This document shows positions 1-8,426 of a DNA stretch of 64,000 nt, piece by piece; the stretch's first letter is position 1, and each line of letters opens with the position of its first letter. This stretch comes from Lysinibacillus fusiformis. Lineage in GTDB: Bacteria > Bacillota > Bacilli > Bacillales_A > Planococcaceae. A program made the position numbers and the translations under genes. The stretch is from assembly GCF_016925635.1 (NCBI RefSeq), contig NZ_CP070490.1, positions 4,842,001 through 4,906,000 of the forward strand, in the 5' to 3' direction. The notes below the pieces were generated by a model that did no database searches, was not told the origin of the DNA, and saw only the letters and a list, made by a program, of their open reading frames with translations.

Positions 1-921
1 AGGGATGAAAAAAAGCAAGATGATATGCGGAAACGCTATCAGCATAGTAAAATCAAATTTCATATTGGGGATGTCCGTGACATTCAAAGCATTCATAATG
101 CTATGTATAATGTTGACTATGTATTCCATGCCGCCGCTCTCAAGCAAGTTCCCTCCTGCGAATTTTTCCCCTTAGAAGCTGTGAAAACCAATATTTTAGG
201 AACGGATCATGTCCTAACAGCCGCCATTCAAGCTGGCGTCAAGAAAATCATTTGCCTTTCAACAGATAAGGCGGCCTACCCTGTCAATGCAATGGGCATA
301 TCCAAGGCGATGATGGAAAAAACGTTTATTGCGAAGTCGCGAATGGTTGATCCTCACCAAACCCTGATTTGTGGCACTAGATACGGCAATGTCATGGCTT
401 CACGAGGCTCGGTCATCCCATTATTCATCGAGCAAATAAAGGCTGGGAAATCTTTAACGATTACGGACCCTCATATGACACGTTTTATGATGAGCCTTGA
501 GGAAGCGGTAGAATTAGTATTGTACGCATTCTCACATGCTCAAAATGGGGATATTATGGTGCAAAAATCACCTGCTGCCACAATAGAAAATTTAGCACAG
601 GCTTTACTTGAGATCTTTCAAGCGAACAATGCCATGCAAATTATCGGAACACGACATGGGGAAAAAATGTATGAAGTATTATGTACAAAGGAAGAAGCGG
701 CAAAAGCTATTGATATGGGTCATTTCTATCGAATCCCAGCGGATAATCGGGATTTAAATTATGGAAAATACCTCGATGAGGGCTCTCCAAAAATTACATT
801 AACAGATGAATATAACTCGAACAATACACAACAATTAAGTGTGGCTGACATCAAAGAAAAGCTCTTAACATTGCCTCTTATACAAGAAGAGCTCCTTCAT
901 TGGACAGGAGGAAAACCATGA
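1..921 (+). CDS. UDP-GlcNAc 4,6-dehydratase, CapE/FlaA1-like (5' truncated)
   Basis: Nucleotide-sugar dehydratase of the extended SDR family. It should remove water from UDP-GlcNAc to give a 4-keto-6-deoxy sugar for capsule or surface glycan. The reading frame is open to the window edge (RDEKKQDDMR precedes the first internal ATG at 25), so the N-terminal Rossmann glycine motif lies outside. Visible family signs are the HAAALKQVP stretch and STDKA followed by NAMGISK, the Met-x-x-x-Lys version of the SDR active site known from CapE and other long dehydratases. The C-terminal GTRHGEKMYEVL motif is typical. The stop overlaps the next start as ATGA, so the two are translationally coupled. The family is clear; whether it also epimerises C5 cannot be read from this fragment. 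Confidence 0.9.
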   Translation, partial: RDEKKQDDMRKRYQHSKIKFHIGDVRDIQSIHNAMYNVDYVFHAAALKQVPSCEFFPLEAVKTNILGTDHVLTAAIQAGVKKIICLSTDKAAYPVNAMGISKAMMEKTFIAKSRMVDPHQTLICGTRYGNVMASRGSVIPLFIEQIKAGKSLTITDPHMTRFMMSLEEAVELVLYAFSHAQNGDIMVQKSPAATIENLAQALLEIFQANNAMQIIGTRHGEKMYEVLCTKEEAAKAIDMGHFYRIPADNRDLNYGKYLDEGSPKITLTDEYNSNNTQQLSVADIKEKLLTLPLIQEELLHWTGGKP

Positions 922-1772
922 AATTTTTAGTACTCGGTGCTACAGGTATGGCTGGCCACACCATTGCCACCTATTTATATGAACAAGGGCATGATGTAAC
1001 AACTTACTCTAGAACCCCTTTTCCCTATGGCAATAATAGAACCGGTGATGTGACGGACGCCCATTTCTTAAGGTCGCTACTACTAGACAATGATGTAGAT
1101 GTCGTCATTAATTGTATTGGTGTTTTAAACAATGCTTGTGAGGCTCATCCAGCCCAAAGCATTTTACTGAATAGTTATTTACCGCATGCCATTGTATCTC
1201 TCCTAGAAAATCGACAAACAAAACTCATTCATCTAAGTACCGATTGCGTATTTTCTGGTAAAAATGCTCCCTACTATGAAGAAAGTGTACGGGACGGGGA
1301 AACCTTTTATGACCGCACAAAAGGATTGGGAGAAGTGAATGACAACAAGCATGTAACATTTCGTAACTCGATTATTGGCCCTGATTTGAAAAAGGATGGC
1401 ATCGGACTCTTCAATTGGTTTATGCAACAAAAAAGCTCCGTATATGGCTATTCAGGCGCTATTTGGACGGGAGTAACAACACTTACATTAGCTAGAGCCA
1501 TTGAACGTGCTGCCCAAGAAGATTTAACAGGACTCTATCATCTCGTAAATACGACAACTATTTCTAAACATGATCTGCTTCATCTATTGAATAAACACTT
1601 CCTCAACAACAGAATAAAAATTCTTCCTCATCAGCTCGTCAATGTCAATAAAACTTTAATAAATACAAGAAATGACTTCTCATTTATTGTCCCTAGCTAC
1701 GAAGAAATGATCATAGAAATGAAGGAATGGGTATTGCAGCATCAAGATTTATATCCTCACTATCTTCAATGA
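918..1772 (+). CDS. RmlD-like NAD(P)-dependent sugar reductase
   Basis: SDR-superfamily reductase of 284 residues resembling dTDP-4-dehydrorhamnose reductase. The start at 918 is chosen because AGGAGG sits at 906-911 and the ATG overlaps the upstream stop. The N-terminus carries LGATGMAGH, a GxxGxxG nucleotide-binding motif, and residues near 130 give YDRTK, the Tyr-x-x-x-Lys catalytic pair. Coupled to a CapE-type dehydratase, it probably reduces the 4-keto-6-deoxy intermediate, as WbvR-type enzymes do on the way to UDP-L-QuiNAc or UDP-L-RhaNAc. That substrate is inferred from context; the true product depends on genes to the left of the window. Confidence 0.8.
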   Translation: MKFLVLGATGMAGHTIATYLYEQGHDVTTYSRTPFPYGNNRTGDVTDAHFLRSLLLDNDVDVVINCIGVLNNACEAHPAQSILLNSYLPHAIVSLLENRQTKLIHLSTDCVFSGKNAPYYEESVRDGETFYDRTKGLGEVNDNKHVTFRNSIIGPDLKKDGIGLFNWFMQQKSSVYGYSGAIWTGVTTLTLARAIERAAQEDLTGLYHLVNTTTISKHDLLHLLNKHFLNNRIKILPHQLVNVNKTLINTRNDFSFIVPSYEEMIIEMKEWVLQHQDLYPHYLQ

Positions 1773-1782
1773 TCAATACATC

Positions 1783-1816
1783 AACTCCATTATGGATGAC
1801 GATTCGTAATGGAGTT
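1783..1816. terminator. Bidirectional terminator hairpin
   Basis: Perfect 10-bp arms AACTCCATTA (1783-1792) and TAATGGAGTT (1807-1816) lie between the convergent reductase and hydrolase genes and can serve both. Confidence 0.7.
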
Positions 1817-1819
1817 TCC

Positions 1820-2572
1820 CTACTCAATAACTGTCCCCTCAGGTAATTGACCATCCTTAATCCAATTCTCTACAAAGCGATTAAAAAATGCAGGCTGGGC
1901 TAATGATACGCCATGACCGATGTTCTTCAATAGCACACCCTTGCTATGTGGATGATTTTGCACAAGTGCTTTAGCGGATTTTTTCATGTTGTTTTTCTCT
2001 TTGTCTCCCACTGTTATTAAAATCTTTCCTTGGGCTTTGTGAAAATCAGGTGGAATGGAAAATAACATATTTTCTCGCAAAATTTGAATCAATGTATCTA
2101 CCTTCATCGTGGCACTCTCTTGATAGTAACGTTCAAAATAATCCTCATGAATGTAGAGGGTTTTCGCTTGAAGTTTCGCAAATGCTTTATTTTTTATAAG
2201 AGGAAAGGACAGCCGAATAAACGGTTGAAGCATCCTTTCTACAGTAGGAGAGGGTATCTCAAGCGCACTATTGATGATGGTATAATCGATTAAACTCGGT
2301 TTTAGACTTAGCATTTGAATAGCGATTTGCGCTCCTAAGGAGAAACCAATCACGATAACAGGCTTCTCATTGGCTTTTTCCTCAATAAGTAGCAGAAGCT
2401 CTTTAGCACTATGTTCAATGGAAAATGGATCGTCTGACATTAGCTCTGGTATAACACAATGGAAATGGGCAAAATGCTGAATTTGTTGATCCCACATCCA
2501 GCCTCCAACGCCCCCTCCATGAATAAACATCATTAAAGGATGATGAGCATCCCCATACTCCTTGTACTGCAT
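1820..2572 (-). CDS. Alpha/beta-fold hydrolase
   Basis: Soluble alpha/beta hydrolase of 250 residues. Near the N-terminus FIHGGGVGGWMWDQQ forms the oxyanion-hole HG motif and its neighbours. GFSLGAQIA (about residue 77) is the nucleophile elbow with Ser in G-x-S-x-G. GHGVSLAQP near the C-terminus supplies the His. The start at 2572 is preferred over 2590 because GGGGG lies six bases before it. It begins just after the DNA polymerase IV stop, so the pair is probably one transcript, as yqjH-yqjL are in B. subtilis. Substrate unknown; the B. subtilis neighbour has been linked to oxidative stress resistance. Confidence 0.8.
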   Translation of the reverse strand: MQYKEYGDAHHPLMMFIHGGGVGGWMWDQQIQHFAHFHCVIPELMSDDPFSIEHSAKELLLLIEEKANEKPVIVIGFSLGAQIAIQMLSLKPSLIDYTIINSALEIPSPTVERMLQPFIRLSFPLIKNKAFAKLQAKTLYIHEDYFERYYQESATMKVDTLIQILRENMLFSIPPDFHKAQGKILITVGDKEKNNMKKSAKALVQNHPHSKGVLLKNIGHGVSLAQPAFFNRFVENWIKDGQLPEGTVIE

Positions 2573-2596
2573 AGATACCCCCACTTTCATTCCATC

Positions 2597-3835
2597 TCAT
2601 TCATGGTCATCTAAGAAATCTTTACTAAAGCTTGTTTGTGATTGATAGGACGAACGTTTCCCTAAATCTACACCACGTTTGATAATCCCCTTGCCAAACC
2701 GTCCCTCCATTTCATCGACAAGCTTGAGAATTGGTTCATCTTTCGCATGCTCTTGAAAATCAAAAATCGATAATTGCTGTGAATAATCTTTTCGATCCAC
2801 CACATTGGAAACTGTTACACCTAGTAATCTTACAGGAGATTCATCCCAATGCTTATCAAATAATGTACAAGCAATGTCGTAAATTTCTTCATAACGATAA
2901 AGGACATTGGACATTGTTTTTGAACGCGTATGATTATGCCAATCAGCATCACGAATTTGGATGCTCACAGTGGAACCCGCTAAGCGCTTGGCATCAAGAC
3001 GCTCCACCACTTTCTTACACAGACCTTCAATCGTTTTATGAAGTGTACGAACATCTGTTACATCTTCTGGTAATGTTGTTGAATTCCCAACGCTTTTCGT
3101 ATCAAAGATTGCCTCTGGATCAACCATGCGCTGATCCACACCATTTGCTCTTGCTCGAAGTCGTACCCCATTCTTTCCTAAGATTTGCTTCATTTTAAAT
3201 TCTTCTGTCTTAGCTAAATCACCTATCGTAAATATGCCTTGTGCATTTAATTTTTTAGCTGTACTTGCTCCAATCCCATGCATACTGACAACCTCACGAT
3301 GCCACAACTGATGTTCAATATCCCGTATTCGTAGTACAGTAATCCCCATCGGTTTCTTCATATCAGAAGCTGTTTTTGCTAAAAATTTATTCGGTGCAAT
3401 ACCGATGGAACAAGGTAAATCCAGCTCAGCTAAAATGCGCGCTTGTATTTCCTGGGCAATACTTAAGGCATGTCGTTCCTTGCTTAACTCAGTCACATCC
3501 AAGTAGCCCTCATCAATCGAAACAGGCTCTACTAATGGTGTATAGCTTCGAAGAATGGTGAACATTTCTTTAGATGCTTGACGATACTTTTGAAAATCTG
3601 GAGGTAATAACAATAGCTCAGGGCATTTTCGCTTCGCTTCATGAACAGTCATAGTTGTATAAATGCCTAGCGCCCTTGCTTCATATGAACAAGTTACTAA
3701 AATGCCACGCCGCTCCTTTGGGTTCCCTGCAATCGCGATTGGCTTCCCCTTTAAACTTGGATCATGCGCTTGCTCCACCGAAGCATAGAAACTATTCATA
3801 TCCACATGTAAAATAACGCGCCCTTTATGTGTCAT
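2597..3835 (-). CDS. dinB: DNA polymerase IV (Y-family, translesion)
   Basis: Error-prone Y-family polymerase of 412 residues for lesion bypass. The N-terminus has ILHVDMNSFYASVEQ with the first catalytic Asp. VSIDEGYLDVT carries the acidic Asp-Glu pair of the palm. SIGIAPNKFLAKTASDMKKP and the helix-hairpin-helix stretch around MHGIGASTAKKL follow, then the little-finger domain. The start at 3835 is chosen because AGAGGTG ends about six bases upstream; GTG at 3844 and ATG at 3841 overlap that site. It heads an operon with the downstream hydrolase. A beta-clamp peptide is likely near QLSIFDF (about residue 370). Confidence 0.93.
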   Translation of the reverse strand: MTHKGRVILHVDMNSFYASVEQAHDPSLKGKPIAIAGNPKERRGILVTCSYEARALGIYTTMTVHEAKRKCPELLLLPPDFQKYRQASKEMFTILRSYTPLVEPVSIDEGYLDVTELSKERHALSIAQEIQARILAELDLPCSIGIAPNKFLAKTASDMKKPMGITVLRIRDIEHQLWHREVVSMHGIGASTAKKLNAQGIFTIGDLAKTEEFKMKQILGKNGVRLRARANGVDQRMVDPEAIFDTKSVGNSTTLPEDVTDVRTLHKTIEGLCKKVVERLDAKRLAGSTVSIQIRDADWHNHTRSKTMSNVLYRYEEIYDIACTLFDKHWDESPVRLLGVTVSNVVDRKDYSQQLSIFDFQEHAKDEPILKLVDEMEGRFGKGIIKRGVDLGKRSSYQSQTSFSKDFLDDHE

Positions 3836-3883
3836 GTACATCACCTCTATCCTATCTTAGCTTTATTATACCTTTCATCCCCT

Positions 3884-5281
3884 TTAATCAACAAATGCGT
3901 AATCACCATTACTTTCGAGTAAGTCCTTTAAAATCATTAACGCTTGCTCAAGCTGAGATTCTGGCGCCGCAATGGCTAAACGAACGGCATTGACAGGCTT
4001 TGCATTCCCTACAGCAAAGCGTTCTGCTGCATAAACTTGTACACCAGCTTTCGAAGCCAGCAATTCAAATTGAACACCCGTAAACTTGTCTGGCAATTGT
4101 AGCCACCTAAAAATACATTCCTCCTCCCCTAAAATGTGATAATCCCCTAAATACTGATCGACAAGTGCATTTTGCTGTTTGGCATATGCTCGGTGTTTTT
4201 CTAATATCGTTTGGGCCACTCCCTCATGGATTAACCTTGCTGCAAGCTCCAACATGATAGGAGAAACGGAAATATTAATATTATAGAGCGTTTCCATTAT
4301 TTTTTTCCGAAGCGCAGGAGGTGTCACAAGGAAGGATAATCGTAAACCAGGTGAAAGCGTTTTAGATAGGCTAGCAATGTAAATTACCTTATCAGGTGCA
4401 TAAGAAGCAATCGGAGCAAGCGGCTGCTCCTTGAGAAAGCTATAGATAGCATCCTCAATCACCAGCAAATCCTTCTGTCTTGCCACGTCTGCAATCATTT
4501 TTCTTGTTTCCACTGACATCGTATGAGTCGTTGGGTTATGAAAATCAGGGATCACATAAATTCCTTTGATATGCTCATTTTTACAAGCATACAGTAACCC
4601 TTCTTTTGTCATTTCACCCTGACATTGCTGGATAGCTACAAGCTGGATACCGAGCATATTTGCAGCTGTTTTAATGCCGGCATAGGTAATCGGATCTGTA
4701 CCAATGCGGTCGCCTGGCTGAAATAAAGCAGCGAGGGTTCCCACAATGGCATTTTGTCCACCCGCTCCTAGAAGAATAGGCTGATCTGTTTGAAAATTCA
4801 CCAATTCGAGAAGCTTCATCACGGCTTCATTTTGCCATGCATTGGCCTCAGGTCTGCCATATTGAAATAGCATGCTAAAACTAGGTTCGTTCATCATCTT
4901 TTTCATAAAGCGTGTAATGTCTTCATTCACAAAATTATCTGGTAGAACAGAGCCCATTTCAATGATAGGTGTGGCATGGTTAGTTGGTAGTAACATTTTA
5001 TTGCTAGCCGCATCTGTTGAAACAAATGTACCACTGCCAATCGAGGCATAGATTAATCCTTTTTGACCACAAAGCTTAAAGGCTCGCGTAATCGTACTCA
5101 AATTCACATCTAAAAAATCAGCTAATTCGCGTTGTGGTGGCAATTTTGTGCCAGGTACTAGCTTTCCATCCTTGATATCTTGCTCAAGCTGATGTGCAAT
5201 GGCTATATATAATGGAGCAGAAATATTGCTAATATCCGGCTTCCAACTCATTGGATACTCGTCAAATGAATTAATAGGCAT
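3884..5281 (-). CDS. MocR/GntR family PLP-binding transcription regulator
   Basis: MocR-type regulator of 465 residues: an N-terminal GntR winged helix (about 20-90, with LPPQRELADFLDVNLSTITR) fused to a fold-type I aminotransferase-like domain. The PLP lysine is in ASLSKTLSPG and the cofactor-binding Asp region is VIPDFHNPT. MocR proteins usually sense an amino compound through PLP and control a divergent neighbour. Here the neighbour is an aminotransferase, and the shared intergenic region holds three copies of a 9-bp box. ATG at 5281 follows AGAAGGG. An internal Met at residue 11 is a possible alternative start. Confidence 0.88.
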   Translation of the reverse strand: MPINSFDEYPMSWKPDISNISAPLYIAIAHQLEQDIKDGKLVPGTKLPPQRELADFLDVNLSTITRAFKLCGQKGLIYASIGSGTFVSTDAASNKMLLPTNHATPIIEMGSVLPDNFVNEDITRFMKKMMNEPSFSMLFQYGRPEANAWQNEAVMKLLELVNFQTDQPILLGAGGQNAIVGTLAALFQPGDRIGTDPITYAGIKTAANMLGIQLVAIQQCQGEMTKEGLLYACKNEHIKGIYVIPDFHNPTTHTMSVETRKMIADVARQKDLLVIEDAIYSFLKEQPLAPIASYAPDKVIYIASLSKTLSPGLRLSFLVTPPALRKKIMETLYNINISVSPIMLELAARLIHEGVAQTILEKHRAYAKQQNALVDQYLGDYHILGEEECIFRWLQLPDKFTGVQFELLASKAGVQVYAAERFAVGNAKPVNAVRLAIAAPESQLEQALMILKDLLESNGDYAFVD

Positions 5282-5308
5282 TCACTAGGCCCTTCTTTCT
5301 CTTAATTT

Positions 5309-5355
5309 GCATACAATAGTTTAATTGTCTTGCATACAATGATAATATTGTATGC
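5309..5355. promoter_or_regulatory. Three-box MocR operator
   Basis: GCATACAAT occurs at 5309-5317 and again at 5332-5340 as direct repeats 23 bp apart, and its inverse ATTGTATGC is at 5347-5355. The last two boxes form a palindrome with a 6-bp centre. Two direct repeats plus an inverted one is the layout described for MocR regulators such as PdxR. The third box overlaps the -35 of the aminotransferase promoter. Confidence 0.75.
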
Positions 5356-5376
5356 ACACGATGACAATGATATAAT
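5349..5376 (+). promoter_or_regulatory. Sigma-A-type promoter of the aminotransferase gene
   Basis: TTGTAT (5349-5354) and TATAAT (5371-5376) are separated by 16 bp, 34 bp before the start codon. The -35 lies inside the third MocR box, so regulator binding should affect polymerase access. Confidence 0.6.
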
Positions 5377-5409
5377 TTTTAAAAAATCAGAAAAAAAGGA
5401 CCGATTATT

Positions 5410-6573
5410 ATGCAATATTCTGAAAGAATCTTAAAAACACCATCCTCATTTATTCGAAATATTTTGAAAGTAACAGATGCGGAGGACGTTATTTCCTTTG
5501 CAGGTGGGCTTCCAAACCCCATCTCTTTCCCTATTGATGCATTGAGAGCATCCGTAGACCATGCCATTACGGTAAATGGCAGCAAACTATTTCAATATTC
5601 GTCAACACAGGGTTATGCACCATTGCGTGAATATATTGCCGCGAAATATCAACGTGTGCATGGACTTGATGTACATGCTGATGATGTCTTTATTACAACA
5701 GGCTCACAGCAAGCACTTGAACTTATTGGTAAAGTACTTATCAATAAAGGCGATGGCATTATCATCGAAGAGCCAGGTTACCTCGGAGCCATTCAAGCCT
5801 TTACTTTAGCGGAGCCAACTTTCCATGGGGTTACACTTGAAAACGATGGTCTTAATCTAGAAGAGTTAGAGCGTGCCCTACAACAACCAAATGTAAAATT
5901 CATTTATACGGTGCCAAACTTCCAAAATCCAACAGGGCTCACATATTCGAAAGAAAAGCGTGAACAAATTTATGAAATAGTGGCAAAATACGATGTTGCT
6001 TTAATTGAGGATGATCCATATGGAGAGCTACGTTTCCAAGGAGAGCCGCTTCCATATATCGGTGCTGGTAAATTAGAAAATAGTATTTTACTAGGTTCTT
6101 TCTCTAAAACGGTCACACCTGGCATGCGTCTTGGCTTTATCATCACGAAAAACAAAGAGCTTTTACAGCATATTGAAACAGCGAAGCAAGCGTCAGATCT
6201 TCATACAAATATTTTTTCGCAATATGTCATCTACGATTATTTAGCAAGTAATGATTACGCGGAACATGTAAAGAAAATTATCGCTTTATATAAAAATCAA
6301 TCAGATGCGATGCTAAATGCGATGCAAGAGTTTTTCCCTGCCCATGTTGAATATACACGACCTGAGGGTGGAATGTTCATATGGGCAACAATGAAGGACG
6401 GTACGCCAGCCCTTGATCTTTTCCATAAAGCAATGGAACAAAAGGTTGCCTTTGTGCCTGGTGACCCATTCTATACATCAAAAACGAATGTGAATACAAT
6501 GCGCCTAAACTATACAAATGCTACACCTGAAGTGATCCGCGAGGGGATTAAACGTTTAGCTAGTATTTTATAA
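5410..6573 (+). CDS. PLP-dependent aminotransferase (2-aminoadipate aminotransferase-like)
   Basis: Fold-type I aminotransferase of 387 residues, of the kind annotated as 2-aminoadipate or aromatic aminotransferases. Conserved segments: ISFAGGLPNP near the N-terminus, TTGSQQALELIGK for phosphate binding, VPNFQNPTG, LIEDDPYGELRF with the Asp that contacts the PLP nitrogen, and GSFSKTVTPGMRLGF with the Schiff-base lysine. PEGGMFIWATM is also typical. AAAGGA (5395-5400) precedes the ATG at a usable distance. It is divergent from a MocR regulator whose operator overlaps its promoter, so it is probably the regulated gene. The amino donor cannot be told from sequence. Confidence 0.87.
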   Translation: MQYSERILKTPSSFIRNILKVTDAEDVISFAGGLPNPISFPIDALRASVDHAITVNGSKLFQYSSTQGYAPLREYIAAKYQRVHGLDVHADDVFITTGSQQALELIGKVLINKGDGIIIEEPGYLGAIQAFTLAEPTFHGVTLENDGLNLEELERALQQPNVKFIYTVPNFQNPTGLTYSKEKREQIYEIVAKYDVALIEDDPYGELRFQGEPLPYIGAGKLENSILLGSFSKTVTPGMRLGFIITKNKELLQHIETAKQASDLHTNIFSQYVIYDYLASNDYAEHVKKIIALYKNQSDAMLNAMQEFFPAHVEYTRPEGGMFIWATMKDGTPALDLFHKAMEQKVAFVPGDPFYTSKTNVNTMRLNYTNATPEVIREGIKRLASIL

Positions 6574-6581
6574 AAATAGCA

Positions 6582-6616
6582 GCCGTATAAACGCTTTATA
6601 GAAGCGCTTATACGGC
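6582..6616. terminator. Hairpin after the aminotransferase (copy A of a duplicated stem-loop)
   Basis: GCCGTATAA (6582-6590) pairs with TTATACGGC (6608-6616), with extra pairing through CGCTT/AAGCG. It probably ends the aminotransferase transcript, although no T-run follows. A near-identical copy is at 7091-7124. Confidence 0.6.
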
Positions 6617-6656
6617 ATATTGTTGAAAAAAGATGATGTCAACGGCAGAAAAAGCA

Positions 6657-6752
6657 ACTTTGCAAGGTGAGAGGTTGATTTCCGTTCCGCCAGCGTCCTT
6701 TCCAGGGGGCGTTCGATGAGCCTCTCCACTCCAATCAAGCATTCTGCAAAGT
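6657..6752. repeat. REP-like intergenic element with short terminal inverted repeats
   Basis: A 96-bp, locally GC-rich, non-coding segment bounded by ACTTTGCA (6657-6664) and its inverse TGCAAAGT (6745-6752). The core around 6680-6712 (TTTCCGTTCCGCCAGCGTCC onward) resembles short repeats I know from intergenic regions of Bacillaceae genomes. No ORF. Confidence 0.5.
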
Positions 6753-6918
6753 GTATTTACTTTTTTTCATAGTAGCATAGCGATCAAATTGCCCATTATC
6801 TATATTCTTAGAGGGGATAAGCTCTTATTTTCAATGTGGAGAAGTGATGCGTGACAACACCCTTCCATAAAGAGTAGTGGACACCTTCACTTTATCTAAA
6901 AACCTTTGCTAAAAAGTC

Positions 6919-7085
6919 AGTGGGTTGAAGTGGAGGGCTACTTGACTCCCGTGGGATAGCGAGACAGGCGAAGCCCTGCACGGAGCGGTAGCGGAGGAAG
7001 CGATTCGGCGCTCGCTCACAGGAAAGCAAGTAGCCTGCAACGGAAATTCATTTCTATCTTTCAATTGACTGTTTTGTTTTTCAAC
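6919..7085. repeat. Second REP-like intergenic element
   Basis: A GC-rich non-coding block. GGCTACTTG (6936-6944) pairs with CAAGTAGCC (7027-7035), enclosing CTCCCGTGGGATAGCGAGAC and GGAGCGGTAGCGGAGGAAGC, phrases typical of widespread Bacillaceae intergenic repeats. Its right end (7059-7085) recurs inverted at 32493-32519 with one mismatch in 27. The whole gap 6574-7128 contains only this, the element at 6657-6752 and the two hairpins. Confidence 0.55.
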
Positions 7086-7090
7086 ACTAA

Positions 7091-7124
7091 GCCGTATAAA
7101 CGCTTTATAAAAGCGCTTATACGG
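7091..7124 (+). terminator. Hairpin copy B with T-run
   Basis: Near-identical to the stem-loop at 6582 (one difference in the shared 34 bp before the last base), but followed on the plus strand by GTTTTT, so it looks like a functional rho-independent terminator in that direction. The gene next to it ends on the minus strand at 7129, so it may serve both ways. Confidence 0.6.
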
Positions 7125-7128
7125 GTTT

Positions 7129-7683
7129 TTAACGTGGGTAGTAAATAGACATACTAAGCCGTGTTACTGTACTACCTGGATTGCTATATGTGTGTGGACG
7201 GTCTGCCTTAAATCGGATGGCATCCCCACTTGTCAATCGATAATCCTGATCCTGTATACGAATGAGTAATTCTCCCTCGAAAACGGTTAGATATTCCTCC
7301 GTTCCTTCTCGATGTGCCTCAGCATCTAACGTCCCATTTTGTTTGATTTCGATTGTATAAATTTCAAAGCGACTATCCTTTTGGAATGGAAAATGAGGGT
7401 AAACAATATATTGGCCATGATCCTCCTTCAATACTTGAATATCTTTACCGCGAATAACCTCCGTCTCAGGTTGTGGATGATGAATAAGCTCTGTAAAGGA
7501 AACCTTTAATCCATTTGCAATTTTCCAAATCGTTGTCAAAGTTGGACTGGATTCTCCCCTTTCAATTTGACCAATCATCGTTTTACTCACGCCACTAAGC
7601 TGCGAAACCTTCTCTAAGCTTAACTTTTCCCTTTCTCGAATTGCCTTTAAATTTCTTGCAAAGACTAGATGAATTTCTTCCAT
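7129..7683 (-). CDS. XRE-family regulator with C-terminal cupin domain
   Basis: Transcription regulator of 184 residues. Residues about 8-65 are a helix-turn-helix of the XRE type (LSLEKVSQLSGVSKTMIGQIERGESSPTL in pieces). Residues about 105-180 are a cupin with AEAHREGTEEYLTVFEGEL and RFKADRPHTYSNPG, a small-ligand sensor fold. AAGGAGGG precedes the ATG. It is divergent from a LysE-type exporter, and a palindrome at 7701-7720 lies between them, so it probably controls the exporter and itself. Ligand unknown, perhaps an amino acid. Confidence 0.85.
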   Translation of the reverse strand: MEEIHLVFARNLKAIREREKLSLEKVSQLSGVSKTMIGQIERGESSPTLTTIWKIANGLKVSFTELIHHPQPETEVIRGKDIQVLKEDHGQYIVYPHFPFQKDSRFEIYTIEIKQNGTLDAEAHREGTEEYLTVFEGELLIRIQDQDYRLTSGDAIRFKADRPHTYSNPGSTVTRLSMSIYYPR

Positions 7684-7700
7684 CCAAGAGCCCTCCTTAT

Positions 7701-7730
7701 ATGTACAATATAGCGTACATTTCGTATAAT
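7701..7730 (+). promoter_or_regulatory. Palindromic operator and promoter between regulator and exporter
   Basis: ATGTAC (7701-7706) and GTACAT (7715-7720) form a palindrome. TGTACA (7702-7707) and TATAAT (7725-7730), 17 bp apart, make a plausible promoter for the exporter gene, so the palindrome would cover its -35 and spacer. A likely binding site for the adjacent XRE-cupin protein, by position only. Confidence 0.5.
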
Positions 7731-7796
7731 AAAATGACCGACGTTATACTGTCTATTTCGGACATTATATCATACAACTTGAAAGAGGTGATTGAT

Positions 7797-8384
7797 TTGC
7801 CTGTATTTTCCTTTTTACTATTTATCATCATTACAAGTTTTACACCTGGCCCTAATAATTTTATGGCGATGGTTTTTGCTAAACAATATGGCTTATCGAA
7901 AACGATTCCATTCTGTTTAGGCGTAGGGATTGGTTTTTTCATCATTATTGGTCTGAGTAGCTTTTTTAACACGGTCATGTTAAACATCTTGCCTGCCATT
8001 AAATTACCCTTAACCATATTTGGTGTAGGCTATATGCTGTACCTGGCTTATAAAATTTTAACAAGCAAAGAATTAGAGGATCACGACAACGAAGAAGAAA
8101 AACGAAACCTATTTTTTGTAGGCACGTTCGTTCAATTTATTAACCCAAAAGGTATTTTATTTGGTCTTACTGTTGTCGCAACTTACATCCTACCCTACTA
8201 CTCATCCTACATAAGCTATCTCCTTTTCTCTTTATTTTTAGCTCTAGTAGGTGTAATCAGTACATTTAGTTGGGCGTTATGTGGCTCCGTTTTTCAAAAG
8301 GTTCTACAGCAATATCGACAACCGTTTAACATCATCATGGCACTTTTATTACTGTACAGTGCTGTTTCGATTGTTGTACATTAA
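7797..8384 (+). CDS. LysE/RhtB-family amino acid exporter
   Basis: Inner-membrane exporter of 195 residues with about six hydrophobic segments. TSFTPGPNN near the N-terminus is the LysE-family signature, and FINPKGILFG is the second conserved loop. TTG at 7797 is chosen because AAAGAGG (7782-7788) lies eight bases upstream and the protein then begins at the expected point (LPVFSFLLF). Upstream in-frame ATGs would put the promoter inside the gene. Divergent from an XRE-cupin regulator that probably controls it. Substrate not determinable; the family exports amino acids and similar amines. Confidence 0.85.
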   Translation: MPVFSFLLFIIITSFTPGPNNFMAMVFAKQYGLSKTIPFCLGVGIGFFIIIGLSSFFNTVMLNILPAIKLPLTIFGVGYMLYLAYKILTSKELEDHDNEEEKRNLFFVGTFVQFINPKGILFGLTVVATYILPYYSSYISYLLFSLFLALVGVISTFSWALCGSVFQKVLQQYRQPFNIIMALLLLYSAVSIVVH

Positions 8385-8389
8385 AAAAA

Positions 8390-8413
8390 CAGCCCTCTGT
8401 CGGTAGAGGGCTG
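8390..8413 (-). terminator. Terminator between exporter and 40-residue gene
   Basis: CAGCCCTCT (8390-8398) pairs with AGAGGGCTG (8405-8413). On the minus strand a T-run follows, so it ends the small gene at 8427. It can also stop the exporter transcript. Confidence 0.8.
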
Positions 8414-8426
8414 CTTCGTCAGCAAC

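Noticed and set aside
2731-3198. 155-residue ORF antisense to dinB
   Set aside because: No ribosome site and an unnatural His/Leu-rich composition; the dinB frame explains the region.
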